A DNA stretch of 64,000 bases from Nocardia anocheti (GCF_029675105.1 NZ_JAQQFV010000007.1:372001-436000); one strand, 5' to 3'; positions 33,965 to 43,461 are shown, counted from the stretch's first letter. The notes: a model not told the origin generated them from the sequence alone. Translations and numbers: made by a program.

Positions 33965-34423
33965 ATGCGCGCACGCGATATCGCGATGAATCTGCCGACC
34001 GTCCGCACCTCCGACCCGGTCGCGCGGGCGGTGCGCTTGATGGTGGTCAACCGGCTGCCGGGCCTGATCGTCGTCGACGAGGCGGACCGGCCGGTCGCGG
34101 TGTTGCCCGGCACCCAGGTGCTGCGCCTGGCCATCCCGGCCTCCTATCACGACGATCCGACGCTGGTGCGCACCATCGACGAGGTGCACGCCGACCTGTT
34201 CTGGCAGGAACCCGGCAGCCTGACCGTCGGGGACTGTCTGCCCGACGGCGCGATCAAACCGGCCACCGTCACCCCCGACGCGACCCTGCTCGAGATCGCG
34301 ATCCTGATGGCCCGCAAGCACAGTCCGCTCATCGCCGTGGTCGACCGTTCGCGCACCCTGCGCGGCGCGATCACCCTGGAACGGCTGCTGACGAGCCTGG
34401 CCGTCGTCGGCCCCGGCGACTGA
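33965..34423 (+). CDS. CBS-domain pair protein
   Basis: 152 aa with two CBS motifs: RARDIAMNLPTVRTSDPVARAVRLMVVNRLPGLIVVDE and TVGDCLPDGAIKPATVTPDATLLEIAILMARKHSPLIAVVD. CBS pairs bind adenosine nucleotides and gate transporters or enzymes. ATG at 33965 is preferred (GGAG 9 nt upstream) over TTG at 33932, which overlaps the previous stop. It is 12 bp upstream of an ArsB/NhaD-type permease; from memory, M. tuberculosis Rv2683-Rv2684 shows the same order, which suggests a functional pair. Confidence 0.85.
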   Translation: MRARDIAMNLPTVRTSDPVARAVRLMVVNRLPGLIVVDEADRPVAVLPGTQVLRLAIPASYHDDPTLVRTIDEVHADLFWQEPGSLTVGDCLPDGAIKPATVTPDATLLEIAILMARKHSPLIAVVDRSRTLRGAITLERLLTSLAVVGPGD

Positions 34424-34435
34424 GGGTTCGGGCCG

Positions 34436-35719
34436 ATGGCCGCAGCCCTCGCCGTGCTGATCTTCGTGGTGGCCTTCTTCTTCATCGCCACGGAGAAAGC
34501 CGACAAGGTCAAGACCGTCCTGATCGCCGCGGGCCTGATGGCCGTGCTGGGCCTGATCCCCGGCGAGGACGTCTTCTTCTCGCCCCACGAGGGCATCGAC
34601 TGGAACGTCATCTTCCTGCTGCTCGGGATGATGATCATCGTCGGCGTCATCAAACAGACCGGCCTGTTCGACTATCTGGCCATCTGGTCGGCCAAACGCT
34701 CCAGGGGCAATCCGTATCGGCTGATGGTGATGCTCATGCTCATCACCGCGATCGCCTCGCCCTTCCTCGACAATGTCACCATCATCATGCTGGTGGCCCC
34801 GGTGACCCTGGTGGTGTGCCGCAGGCTCGGCATCGCCGCGCAGCCGTTCATCATCGCCGAGGTGCTGGCCTCCAATATCGGCGGCGCGGCCACCCTGATC
34901 GGCGATCCGCCCAACATCATCATCGCCAGTCGCGCTGGCCTGACCTTCAACGACTTCCTGGTGCACATGACGCCGATCGTGGTGATCACCTTCGTGCTGT
35001 TCGTGGCGTTGACGCGGGTGCTGTTCCGCTCGGCGCTGAGCACCGATCCCGGTTCGGTCGAAGCGGTCATGGCGCTGCAGGAGCGTCGCGCCATCCGCGA
35101 CCCGAAACTGCTGGTGCGCTCGCTGATCGTGCTCACCGGCGTGGTGATCGGATTCTGCCTGCACAGCGTGGTGCACGTGGCGCCGTCGGTGATCGCGCTG
35201 GTCGGCGCGGGGGTGATGGTGCTGGTCTCGCGGCTGGATCTCGGGGACATCCTGCAGGAGGTGGAGTGGCCGACGCTGGTCTTCTTCATGGGTCTGTTCG
35301 TGATGGTCGCCGGTCTCGTGCACACCGGGGTGATCTCCGCGATCGGCAATGCCGCGACCGATCTGGTGGGGGACAACTTCTTCGCCGCGGCGACCGCGCT
35401 GGTCTTCGGCTCGGCCATCCTAGGCGCCTTCGTCGACAACATCCCCTACACCGCGACCATGGCGCCGGTGGTGGAGGACCTCGTCGCGGGTGCCCCGGAC
35501 CCGGCCACCGGCCAGTCATTGTGGTGGGCCTTCGCCCTCGGCGCCGACTTCGGCGGCAACGGCACGGCGGTGGCGGCCAGCGCGAACGTGGTGGCTCTCG
35601 GCATCGCGGCGCGGGCGGGGCAGAAGATCACCTTCTGGCAGTTCACCAAGTACGGCGCCCTGGTCACCCTGCTCAGCAGCACGATCGCGTGGATCTACGT
35701 GTGGGTCCGCTACTTCTGA
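34436..35719 (+). CDS. ArsB/NhaD-type (ion transporter superfamily) permease
   Basis: 427 aa, about eleven to twelve helices. Features of the ArsB/P-protein/NhaD group: FLDNVTIIMLVAPVTLVVCRRLG, ASNIGGAATLIGDPPNIIIAS and, in the second half, GAFVDNIPYTATMAPVVEDL, an inverted-repeat fold with two ion-binding hairpins. Could export arsenite or exchange Na+/H+; no arsR or arsC is nearby, so a cation or anion role tied to the CBS protein is at least as likely. The 3' end overlaps the convergent hutG by 10 bp. Confidence 0.88.
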   Translation: MAAALAVLIFVVAFFFIATEKADKVKTVLIAAGLMAVLGLIPGEDVFFSPHEGIDWNVIFLLLGMMIIVGVIKQTGLFDYLAIWSAKRSRGNPYRLMVMLMLITAIASPFLDNVTIIMLVAPVTLVVCRRLGIAAQPFIIAEVLASNIGGAATLIGDPPNIIIASRAGLTFNDFLVHMTPIVVITFVLFVALTRVLFRSALSTDPGSVEAVMALQERRAIRDPKLLVRSLIVLTGVVIGFCLHSVVHVAPSVIALVGAGVMVLVSRLDLGDILQEVEWPTLVFFMGLFVMVAGLVHTGVISAIGNAATDLVGDNFFAAATALVFGSAILGAFVDNIPYTATMAPVVEDLVAGAPDPATGQSLWWAFALGADFGGNGTAVAASANVVALGIAARAGQKITFWQFTKYGALVTLLSSTIAWIYVWVRYF

Positions 35720-36645
35720 GGCGGGCCGGGTACGTGCCGGGTGACCAGGCGGTGCGCCAGCCGGGCCGCGGTGCGGGCGGTGCGGGCGTCGGGATCGAGG
35801 CCGGGGTTCAGTTCGGCGATATCGGTGACCGCGAGCAGCCCGCTGGCGGTCACCCGATCGCAGACCGCCTGCACCACGGGCAGTCCGACACCGAACGCGG
35901 CCGGGGCGCTCACCCCGGGCGCGACGGCGGCGGGAAGCACGTCGAGGTCGATGGTGAGATACAGCAGATCGATCCTGGCCAGGAACTCGGTGACGAAGGC
36001 GTCGACCCGGGCGGGCTCGGCGCAGTCGTCGTCGAGGAGGTAGCGCGCGCCGAACCGGTCGGCGGTGGCGAACAGCGCGGCGGTATTACTCGGCTGGCTG
36101 ACGCCGAGCACCGCGTAGCGCACGTCGGCATCGGCCTCGAGGATCTGTCGGAAGGGGGTGCCCGAGCTGGCGATCGGGTCGGGACGCAGATCGAAATGCG
36201 CGTCCAGGTTGAGGATGCCCAGGACGCTGCCGGGGGCGCGTCGGGTAGACCCGGCCAGACCGAGGTAGGTGCCGACGGCGACCTCGTGCCCGCCGCCGAA
36301 CACCACCGGAAACTCTCCGGCGTCGAGCAGGGCCGTCACCGTCGTGCCGAGCCGCCGCTGTCCGTCCTCCAGGCGCCCGTCGGTCACCGTGATCGTGCCC
36401 GCGTCGTAGGCGCGCAGGGGCGCGGGGAGCGCCATCGGCGCGAGAGCCCGGCGCAGTGCGTCGGGGCCCTGGGCCGCGCCGGGCCGTCCCGTGTTGCGGC
36501 GCACCCCTTCGTCACTGGCGAAACCCACGAACACGCAGGCCCCCGGCTCGCCACCGGGGACGTACGGCGCGACCACCTGGTGCCAGCGCAGCTGCTCGGG
36601 GTCGGTGCCGTCGACGCGGCCGGTCCAGATCTCCTCGGAGTTCAC
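35710..36645 (-). CDS. hutG: formimidoylglutamase
   Basis: 311 aa ureohydrolase-fold enzyme that splits N-formimidoyl-L-glutamate to glutamate and formamide, the last step of histidine breakdown. Mn2+ ligand motifs are present: FGGGHEVA, NLDAHFDLR and TIDLDVLPA. Context with hutI directly upstream (7-bp gap) separates it from agmatinase or arginase. GTG at 36645 has GAGGG 6 nt upstream. Overlaps the convergent permease gene by 10 bp. Confidence 0.92.
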   Translation of the reverse strand: MNSEEIWTGRVDGTDPEQLRWHQVVAPYVPGGEPGACVFVGFASDEGVRRNTGRPGAAQGPDALRRALAPMALPAPLRAYDAGTITVTDGRLEDGQRRLGTTVTALLDAGEFPVVFGGGHEVAVGTYLGLAGSTRRAPGSVLGILNLDAHFDLRPDPIASSGTPFRQILEADADVRYAVLGVSQPSNTAALFATADRFGARYLLDDDCAEPARVDAFVTEFLARIDLLYLTIDLDVLPAAVAPGVSAPAAFGVGLPVVQAVCDRVTASGLLAVTDIAELNPGLDPDARTARTAARLAHRLVTRHVPGPPQK

Positions 36646-36652
36646 GCGACCC

Positions 36653-37828
36653 TCAGTTCGTCACGACGAGTGTGCCGCCACGCCACACCCGGCTGATCAA
36701 CGGGACACCGGGACGGTAGGCCAGGTGCAGGTGGGAGGGCGCGTCCAGGGCGATCGCGTCGGCCCTGGCGCCGGGGGAGAGCACGCCGATATCGGTGCGG
36801 CGTAAGGCTTTCGCGCCGCCCGCCGTCGCGGACCAGACGGCCTCGTCCGGCGTCATCCGCAGCTCCCGCACTGCCAGCGCGAGACAGAAGGGCAGGTTCG
36901 TCGTGTAGCTGGTGCCCGGATTGCAGTCCGCGCCCAGGGCGACGGTGACGCCCGCGTCGAGCAGGGCGCGCGCGTCGGGATAGCGGTTGCGCGTGCAGAA
37001 GTCGGCGCCGGGCAGCAGGGTGGCGACGGTGTCGCCGCCCGCGAGGGCGTCGAGGTCGGCGGCCTCGACGTGCACCACGTGATCCACCGACGCCGCGCCC
37101 AGTTCCACCGCCAGCCGCACACCCGGACCGTGGTGCAGCTGATTGCCGTGCACGCGCGGCACCAGCCCGTGCGCGATCCCGGCGGTGAGCACGGCGCGGG
37201 ACTGGTCCGCGTCGAAGGCGCCGCGCTCGCAGAAGACATCGATCCAGCGCGCGTGCGGCGCGCACTCCGGGACCATCTGTTCGACCACCATCGCGACGTA
37301 GTCGTCGGCGCGTCCGGCGTACTCCGGGGGCGGGACGTGCGCGGCGAGCAGCGTCACCTCGTCGGTGACCGTGCCCGCGATCCGCACCGCGCGGAGTTCG
37401 TCGGCCACGGTCTGCCCGTAGCCGCTCTTGCACTCCACGGTGGTGCTGCCCGCGCGCAGCGACTCCGCCAGCAGCCGCCGCAGATTCGCGGCCAGTTCGT
37501 CGTCACTCGCGGCCCTGGTCGCGGCGATGGTGGTGCGGATGCCCCCGGCGCCGTAGGGCCGCCCGGCCATGCGCGCGGCGAACTCCTCGGCGCGGTCCCC
37601 GGCGAACACCAGGTGCGCGTGGGATTCCACGAAACCCGGCAGGACCGCGCGCCCGTCGAGCGCGATCCCGGTGTCGGCGGCCGGAGCGGCGGCGCTGTCC
37701 CCGACCCACACCACCCGCTCGCCGTCGAAGACCACCGCCGCGTCGTGACGCAGCCCGAGCGGCCCGTCGCCGAGCGCGGGATCATTGGTGACCAGGCTGC
37801 CGATCTCGGTCAACACGATGGTGGACAC
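36653..37828 (-). CDS. hutI: imidazolonepropionase
   Basis: 391 aa amidohydrolase that opens 4-imidazolone-5-propionate to N-formimidoyl-glutamate. Metal motif H70-A-H72 in VESHAHLVFAGDRAEEF, YGAGGIRTTI substrate segment, VECKSGYG, HGNQLHHGPGV and the late ligand in GADCNPGTSYTTNLPF. GTG at 37828 has GAGGAGGATCC directly upstream. First gene of the leftward hutI-hutG unit; its promoter must lie in 37829-37976, next to the repeat array. Confidence 0.94.
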   Translation of the reverse strand: MSTIVLTEIGSLVTNDPALGDGPLGLRHDAAVVFDGERVVWVGDSAAAPAADTGIALDGRAVLPGFVESHAHLVFAGDRAEEFAARMAGRPYGAGGIRTTIAATRAASDDELAANLRRLLAESLRAGSTTVECKSGYGQTVADELRAVRIAGTVTDEVTLLAAHVPPPEYAGRADDYVAMVVEQMVPECAPHARWIDVFCERGAFDADQSRAVLTAGIAHGLVPRVHGNQLHHGPGVRLAVELGAASVDHVVHVEAADLDALAGGDTVATLLPGADFCTRNRYPDARALLDAGVTVALGADCNPGTSYTTNLPFCLALAVRELRMTPDEAVWSATAGGAKALRRTDIGVLSPGARADAIALDAPSHLHLAYRPGVPLISRVWRGGTLVVTN

Positions 37829-37978
37829 GGATCCTCCTCGCGACGGGATGCGCCCCGGACCGGGCCGCCGAGCGCTACTGTGCGCCTGCACACACAGGTT
37901 TAGCCGAACCGAGCGAGCAGCACGCGGACACGCGCCGCACCGGACCGCGCAGATCGGCGACGGTCCAGGGTGTAGCGC

Positions 37979-38302
37979 GACCGCCCTTGGCCCGCTGGGC
38001 ACCCCGCGAGCGGGTACTTCCGCACCCGACTGTGGGCCGCTGGGCAGAACGTGAACGGGTGGGTCTCATGCCTGACCGTGGGCGCGTTGGTAGCTGCGCG
38101 AGCAGGTGGTTTCGTGCCTGTCCACGGGCGTGCTCGGCAGCCTGCGAACGAGTGGTTTCGCGCCCGACTGTGGGTGCGCTGGATAGTCCGTGAGCGGGGT
38201 GCGTTCGCGACCTACTGTGGGCCTACTGGACAGCCTGCGGGCGGGAGCTTTCGCGGCCGACCGTGAGCCCGCTCCGCGGCGGCGGGTGCGTTCGAGTCGA
38301 GA
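37979..38302. repeat. degenerate 46-47-bp tandem repeat array, about seven copies
   Basis: The 485-bp gap between divergent hutI and hutH contains copies beginning near 37979, 38025, 38071, 38117, 38163, 38210 and 38257, a strikingly even 46-47-bp spacing. Each has a CCGACTGTGGGC-like head, a CTGGNCAGCCTGCGAGCG-like middle and a GTGGTTTCGCGC-like tail. Copies are roughly 65-80% alike. The period is not a multiple of three and there are no unique spacers, so this is neither coding nor CRISPR. Only 37829-37978 and the 12 bp before hutH lie outside it. It may be a VNTR-like element or a multi-site regulator region. Confidence 0.75.
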
Positions 38303-38313
38303 GGAGAAGCGTC

Positions 38314-39870
38314 GTGAGCAGCGATCCGAACACCGCGCCGGTCGTGGTGGGGACCGGTCCGGTGACACCCGCCGAGGTCGTGCGGGTGGCGCGCGAGGGA
38401 GCCGCGGTGCGGTTGTCGGGCGAGGCGCTGACCGCCATCGCGGCCAGTCGTGCCCGCGTTGAGGAGCTCGCCGCCGACCCGCGACCGGTCTACGGCGTGT
38501 CCACCGGCTTCGGCGCGCTCGCCGTCCGGCACATCCCGCCCGAGCTGCGCACCCGGTTGCAGCGGGGTCTGGTGCGCTCGCACGCCGCGGGGTCCGGCGC
38601 CGAGGTGGAACGGGAGGTGGTGCGGGCGATGATGCTGTTGCGCCTGTCGACCTTGGCCACCGGGCACACGGGGGTGCGGCCCGTGGTGGCCGAGACCTAC
38701 GCGGCGCTGCTGTCGGCGGGGATCACCCCCGTGGTGCCCGAGTACGGCAGTCTCGGCTGTTCCGGTGACCTCGCGCCGCTGGCCCATGTCGCCATGGCGG
38801 TCATGGGGGAGGGCACCGTCCGCGATGCCGAGGGGGTCGCGCTGCCCGCGGCGGCGGCACTGGAGGCGGCGGGCATCGCGCCGGTCGAACTCGCCGAGAA
38901 GGAAGGTCTGGCGCTGATCAACGGCACCGACGGGATGCTCGGCATGCTGGTGCTGGCCTGCCACGACCTGCGCGCACTGTTGCGTCTGGCCGACGTCACC
39001 GCGGCCATGAGCGTGGAGGGCCTGCTCGGCACCGACAAGGTCTTCGCCGCCGACCTCCAGGCCCTGCGCCCGCACCCCGGCCAGGCCGTCGCCGCCGCGA
39101 ATATGACGCGCCTGCTGGCGGATTCGCCGATCGTGGCCAGCCACGCGACCCCGGACTGCACCGTCGTCCAGGACGCCTACTCCCTGCGCTGCGCCCCGCA
39201 GGTCGCCGGTGCCGCCCGCGACACCCTCGACCACGTCGAACGCGTCGCGGGCCGCGAACTGGCCGCCGCCGTGGACAATCCGGTGGTCACCCTCGACGGG
39301 CGGGTCGAGTCCAACGGCAACTTCCACGGCGCCCCGATCGCCTACGCGCTCGACTTCCTGGCCATCGTCACCGCCGACCTGGCGAGCATCAGCGAGCGCC
39401 GCACCGACCGCTTCCTCGACCGCGCCCGCAACCACGGCCTGCCCCCGTTCCTGGCCGACGACCCCGGCGTCGACAGCGGCCACATGATCGCCCAATACAC
39501 CCAGGCCGCCCTCGTCACGGAACTCAAGCGCCTGGCCGCCCCCGCATCGGTCGACTCCATCCCCTCCTCGGCCATGCAGGAGGACCACGTCTCGATGGGC
39601 TGGTCGGCCGCCCGCAAACTCCGCCGCGCCCTCGACGGCCTCACCCGCGTCCTGGCCATCGAAGCCCTCACCGCCGCCCGCGGCCTCGACCTGCGCACCC
39701 CCCTCACCCCGGCCCCCGCCACCGCCGCCGTCATCGCGACCCTGCGCACCCGAATCCCCGGCCCCGGCCCCGACCGCCACCTCGCCCCGGAAATCGAGGC
39801 CGCCGTCGCCCTCGCCGCCTCCGGCGCCCTCGTAGCAGCCGCGGAATCGGTCACCGGCCCCCTCGGCTGA
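38314..39870 (+). CDS. hutH: histidine ammonia-lyase
   Basis: 518 aa, standard HAL length. Deaminates histidine to urocanate. The MIO cofactor triad is C149-S150-G151 in GSLGCSGDLAPLAH, where most HALs have Ala-Ser-Gly; other family residues are present (YGVSTGFGALA, LINGTDGM, QDAYSLRC, NGNFHGAP, SSAMQEDHVSMG). GTG at 38314 is preceded by GAGGAGAAGC. It is divergent from hutI-hutG and separated from hutU by 5.3 kb of unrelated genes. The promoter probably lies within the tandem repeats. Confidence 0.94.
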   Translation: MSSDPNTAPVVVGTGPVTPAEVVRVAREGAAVRLSGEALTAIAASRARVEELAADPRPVYGVSTGFGALAVRHIPPELRTRLQRGLVRSHAAGSGAEVEREVVRAMMLLRLSTLATGHTGVRPVVAETYAALLSAGITPVVPEYGSLGCSGDLAPLAHVAMAVMGEGTVRDAEGVALPAAAALEAAGIAPVELAEKEGLALINGTDGMLGMLVLACHDLRALLRLADVTAAMSVEGLLGTDKVFAADLQALRPHPGQAVAAANMTRLLADSPIVASHATPDCTVVQDAYSLRCAPQVAGAARDTLDHVERVAGRELAAAVDNPVVTLDGRVESNGNFHGAPIAYALDFLAIVTADLASISERRTDRFLDRARNHGLPPFLADDPGVDSGHMIAQYTQAALVTELKRLAAPASVDSIPSSAMQEDHVSMGWSAARKLRRALDGLTRVLAIEALTAARGLDLRTPLTPAPATAAVIATLRTRIPGPGPDRHLAPEIEAAVALAASGALVAAAESVTGPLG

Positions 39871-39968
39871 CCGCCGAGCCTTTGCCGAGACTTGGCGTCG
39901 CGGCCGAATCCGAGACGGTCGGCCCCGGCTGACGACAGCGGCGCCGGTGTTGTGGCCGGGTCCATGGC

Positions 39969-42158
39969 CTACGCGGGTGCCCCCGCCGACGACCCGATCT
40001 CGACCAGCCCACGCAACACCTCCGGCAACGGCCCTTCGTGCAGGACCCCCAACCGCTGCGTCGCCCGGGTCAGCGCGACATACAACTCCGCCGCACCACG
40101 CGGCCCGTCGAGAATGATCCGCTCCGGATCGACCACCAGCACCGCGTCGTACTCCAAGCCCTTGGTCTCCGACGCCGGAACAGTCCCCGGCACGCCCACC
40201 GGGCCGATCACCACGCTGGTGCCCTCCCGCTCCGCCTCGGCGCGCTCGAATTCCGCGATGGCCCCGGGCAGTTCGGCCGACGTCACCGCGCGCGACCATG
40301 GCGCGACACCGCAGGCGCGCACCGACTCCGGCGGCCGCACCTCGGGCGCGAACTCGGCCAGCACGGCCGCCGCCACCGCCATGATCTCCGCCGGAGTCCG
40401 GTAGTTCACCGACAGCGGCCGGTACACCCAGCGGCCGGGCACGTACGGCGCGAGCATCGCGTCCCACGACGTGGCACCCGCCGCGGACCGGCGCTGGGCC
40501 AGATCGCCGACGATGGTGAACGATTTGCCGGGGCAGCGGCGCATGAGCACCCGCCAGTCCATGGCCGAGAGTTCCTGCGCCTCGTCGACCACGATGTGAC
40601 GGTAGGTCCAGTCCCGGTCGGCGGCGGCGCGTTCGGCCAGCTCCCTGGTGTCGCGTTCGACGAATCGTTCGGCCAGGTCCTCGCCGAAGAGCATGTCCTG
40701 GGCGAAGAGGTGGTCCTCGTCGTCCATCATGTCCTCGCGCTTGACCATGTTCTCCAGCACCGCCGCCGCGTAGGCCGCCTGCTCCTTCGCCTCCTTCTCG
40801 GCGCTCCGGTCGACCGGCTGATGCGGGCCGAGTAGATCGATCAGCTCGTCGAGCAACGGCACATCCGACACCGTCCACGCCGTACCGTCGGCCCGCGCCA
40901 GCGCCGGGTCGGCCCCGGCCGCGGCCCGCCGCCGCGCGCAGGTGTACAGCTCGCCCAGCACGGTCTCCGGCGTCAGGATCGGCCACAGCTCGTCCATCGC
41001 GGCGGTGAAGGCGGGGGTGTCGGCGAGTTCGGTCAACAGGTCGGTGCGGACCTGTTCCCACGCGTCGCGGTCGGAGCGGCGCAGCCAGCCCTTGCCGATC
41101 CGACCGATCGCGCGCTCGGTGAGCGCCCAGGTGAGCACCTCGAGGAAGGTGGCGCGGGCCTGATTGTGCGGGTGCCCGGTCGCGCGGGCCTCGTCGCGGG
41201 CCCACTCGGTGATCGCCGCGTCGATACGCACGGTCACGTCGGCCAGTTCGATCGAGATCGGCTCGGCGGGCAACCGCTGACGGTCCGCCACCGCCGCCGC
41301 GAGCACCGGCAGGATCGACAACGACCCCTTGACCCGCGTCGCGTCGGGGGAGTCCTCGGCGGTGACTTCCAGCCCGGGCAGCAGCCCACCGGCGGTCGTG
41401 AACACCACATTCGTCTCACCCAGCGACGGCAGCACCCGCGAGATATGGTGCAGGAACGCCGGATTCGGCCCCACCACCAGCACGCCCTGACGTTCCATCC
41501 GCTCGCGCTGGGTGTAGAGCAGATAGGCCACCCGGTGCAGCGCCACCACGGTCTTGCCGGTGCCCGGACCACCCTCGATGACCAGCACGCCGGGATGATC
41601 GAGCCGGATGATCTCGTCCTGCTCGGCCTGGATCGTGGCGACGATGTCGCGCATCCCCTCCCCGCGCGGGGCATTCACCGCCGCCAACAGCGCCGCGTCC
41701 CCGCGTTCCCCGTCGGCGGGCCTGCCCAGCACCTCGTCGGTGAAGCCGACCACCCGCCTGCCCCGAGAATGGAACTGGCGGCGCCTGCGCATGTTCTCCG
41801 GGCTGGCGGCGGTGGCGACATAGAAGGGGCGCGCGGCCGGTGCCCGCCAGTCCAGCAGCAGCGGCTCGAAATCGTTCGCCTCGTCGAACAGACCGATCCG
41901 GCCGATGTAGGAGTGCTCGCCGGTGACGGCGTCGAGGCGGCCGAAACACAACCCGTTGTCGGCGATATCGAGCCGCTTGGCCTCCTTGGCCAGCGCGCGG
42001 ACCTCGAACTCACGTTCCATCGGTGACCCACCGTCCCCGCGCAACGCGGTGGTGTAACGGTCACGGACCCGCGCGCGCTCGGCGTCGAGCCGCGCGTAGA
42101 GCCCGTCCACGTATCCCCGCTCGGACCGTAGTTCGTCGTCGTACTCGTGCCTGGACAT
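39969..42158 (-). CDS. helR: HelD/HelR-type RNA polymerase-associated motor ATPase
   Basis: 729 aa, close to M. smegmatis HelD (736). Superfamily-1-like ATPase that clears RNA polymerase; HelR variants displace rifamycins. A helical N-terminus (about residues 1-60, EYDDELRSERGYVDGLYARLDAERARV) can reach into the polymerase secondary channel. Seen: Walker A GGPGTGKT with K202, VVDEAQELSAMDWRVLMRRCP (motif II), TIVGDLAQ, SVNYRTPAEI, ETKGLEYDAVLVVDP and LYVALTRATQRLGVLH. RBS GAGGAG 3 nt before ATG 42158; lies 38 bp downstream of a glycosyltransferase behind an RAE-like element, which favours HelR over generic HelD. Confidence 0.9.
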   Translation of the reverse strand: MSRHEYDDELRSERGYVDGLYARLDAERARVRDRYTTALRGDGGSPMEREFEVRALAKEAKRLDIADNGLCFGRLDAVTGEHSYIGRIGLFDEANDFEPLLLDWRAPAARPFYVATAASPENMRRRRQFHSRGRRVVGFTDEVLGRPADGERGDAALLAAVNAPRGEGMRDIVATIQAEQDEIIRLDHPGVLVIEGGPGTGKTVVALHRVAYLLYTQRERMERQGVLVVGPNPAFLHHISRVLPSLGETNVVFTTAGGLLPGLEVTAEDSPDATRVKGSLSILPVLAAAVADRQRLPAEPISIELADVTVRIDAAITEWARDEARATGHPHNQARATFLEVLTWALTERAIGRIGKGWLRRSDRDAWEQVRTDLLTELADTPAFTAAMDELWPILTPETVLGELYTCARRRAAAGADPALARADGTAWTVSDVPLLDELIDLLGPHQPVDRSAEKEAKEQAAYAAAVLENMVKREDMMDDEDHLFAQDMLFGEDLAERFVERDTRELAERAAADRDWTYRHIVVDEAQELSAMDWRVLMRRCPGKSFTIVGDLAQRRSAAGATSWDAMLAPYVPGRWVYRPLSVNYRTPAEIMAVAAAVLAEFAPEVRPPESVRACGVAPWSRAVTSAELPGAIAEFERAEAEREGTSVVIGPVGVPGTVPASETKGLEYDAVLVVDPERIILDGPRGAAELYVALTRATQRLGVLHEGPLPEVLRGLVEIGSSAGAPA

Positions 42159-42196
42159 GTGCTCCTCGGTGTCGATGGTCGAAGGATGGGGTCGGG

Positions 42197-43402
42197 TCAC
42201 GCCGTCAGCAGCAGCCGCGCCGCGACGGCGACACCGTCGGTGCGGATGAGCCCGGCGACCTCGCGGGCGCGCCGCGCGGTGTCGGGGGACAGGGCCGTGC
42301 GCAGCGCGGTGGTCAGCGAGTCGACGGTCGGTGCCGCGCCCGCGTGCGCCACCCCGATACCGAGCTCCGCCACCCGGCCCGCCCAATACGGCTGATCGGC
42401 CAGCTGCGGCACCACCACCTGCGGTGCGCCCGCCCTGGTCGCGGTCGTGGTGGTGCCCTGTCCGCCGTGATGCACCACGGCGGCGACCCGGGTGAACAGC
42501 TCCTGCTGGTTCACCTCGCCGACGACGAAGCAGTCGTCGTCGGTGCCCTCGGCCGACAACTCCGCCCAGCCGCGCGCCAGCACCACCCGCCTGCCCAGTG
42601 CCCGCGCCGTCGTGAGCGCCACCTCGGCGACATCGGTCGACCCGTGCAGCGCCATGCTGCCGAACCCCACGTACACCGGCGGCGCCCCCGCCGCCAGGAA
42701 CTCCACCAGCTCCGGCGCCAGCGGTCGGGTGTCGGGCAGCAGCCACGACCCGGTCTGCACCACCGCCAACCCGGGCGCCCCGGTCCACGGATCCAGCGTC
42801 GGATCGGTGGCCAGCCACGGCCGCCGCCCGACCACGTAGTCGCGCACCCCGACGACCGGCGCCATCCCGGCCGCCGCCCGATGCGTGTTCAACGCCGCCG
42901 CGAACAACTCGTCGGCATGGCGCGCGTCGAGCTCCCACAGCGCGGCCGTGTCGGTGACCTCCGGCGGAAACGGCTTACCCCGATACGCCAGCGGTCCGCG
43001 CCGCGCCGAGGGCAGCGTGAGCTGCTGGAAGGTCACCGACACCGAGCGCACGCCGTGACGCTCGGCCACCGAGAGGGCACCGGCCGCCGCGGGCATCGCC
43101 CCGGTCGCCACCAGCAGATCGGCGTCGCGGGTCACCGCGTCCACCGCCTCGAACTGCGCCCCGATGATCTGCGCGGCCCGCTCCGGGATCGACACCGAGG
43201 CGGGCGGTGCCTGGGTCAGCTCGCGCGCCGACGGCCCGACCGGCACCATCGCCACCCCCGCGCCCGCCAGCAGCGCCGCGAAATCCTCGTCCGGCGGCGC
43301 GCACACCACCACCTCGGCGCCGTGCTCGCGCAGCCGCACCGCCAGCCCCACCAGGGGTTCCACATCGCCGCGCGACCCGAACGTCGACAACACCACACGC
43401 AT
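42197..43402 (-). CDS. rgt: MGT-type UDP-glycosyltransferase, probable rifamycin glycosyltransferase
   Basis: 401 aa GT-B fold enzyme of the macrolide/vancomycin glycosyltransferase type. N-terminal MRVVLSTFGSRGDVEPLVGLA (acceptor domain), C-terminal nucleotide-sugar motif VVHHGGQGTTTTATRAGAPQVVVPQLADQPYWAGRVAELGIGV near residues 305-350. ATG at 43402 has GGAGGTG 8 nt upstream. Rgt enzymes inactivate rifampicin by glucosylating its C-23 hydroxyl; the assignment rests on fold, operon with helR and the RAE-like element 60 bp upstream. A lipid or natural-product glycosyltransferase is the alternative. Confidence 0.72.
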   Translation of the reverse strand: MRVVLSTFGSRGDVEPLVGLAVRLREHGAEVVVCAPPDEDFAALLAGAGVAMVPVGPSARELTQAPPASVSIPERAAQIIGAQFEAVDAVTRDADLLVATGAMPAAAGALSVAERHGVRSVSVTFQQLTLPSARRGPLAYRGKPFPPEVTDTAALWELDARHADELFAAALNTHRAAAGMAPVVGVRDYVVGRRPWLATDPTLDPWTGAPGLAVVQTGSWLLPDTRPLAPELVEFLAAGAPPVYVGFGSMALHGSTDVAEVALTTARALGRRVVLARGWAELSAEGTDDDCFVVGEVNQQELFTRVAAVVHHGGQGTTTTATRAGAPQVVVPQLADQPYWAGRVAELGIGVAHAGAAPTVDSLTTALRTALSPDTARRAREVAGLIRTDGVAVAARLLLTA

Positions 43403-43461
43403 GATCCACACCTCCACCTCGGCCCGGTTCCAGGCCGAGGCGACGATTGTGCAGCATCCCC

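Noticed and set aside
33932..34423. TTG start at 33932 for the CBS protein
   Set aside because: It would overlap the previous stop, but ATG 33965 has a better ribosome site and leads straight into the CBS domain.
34436..35719. Arsenite efflux pump (ArsB) of an ars operon
   Set aside because: The fold fits, but no arsR, arsC or acr3 is nearby; the linked CBS protein suggests another role, so no ars name was given.
37987..38266. Short open frames between hutI and hutH
   Set aside because: They run through the 46-47-bp tandem repeat, whose period breaks any frame, and they lack ribosome sites.
37979..38302. Possible CRISPR array
   Set aside because: Repeats are contiguous and degenerate with no unique spacers, and no cas genes are present.
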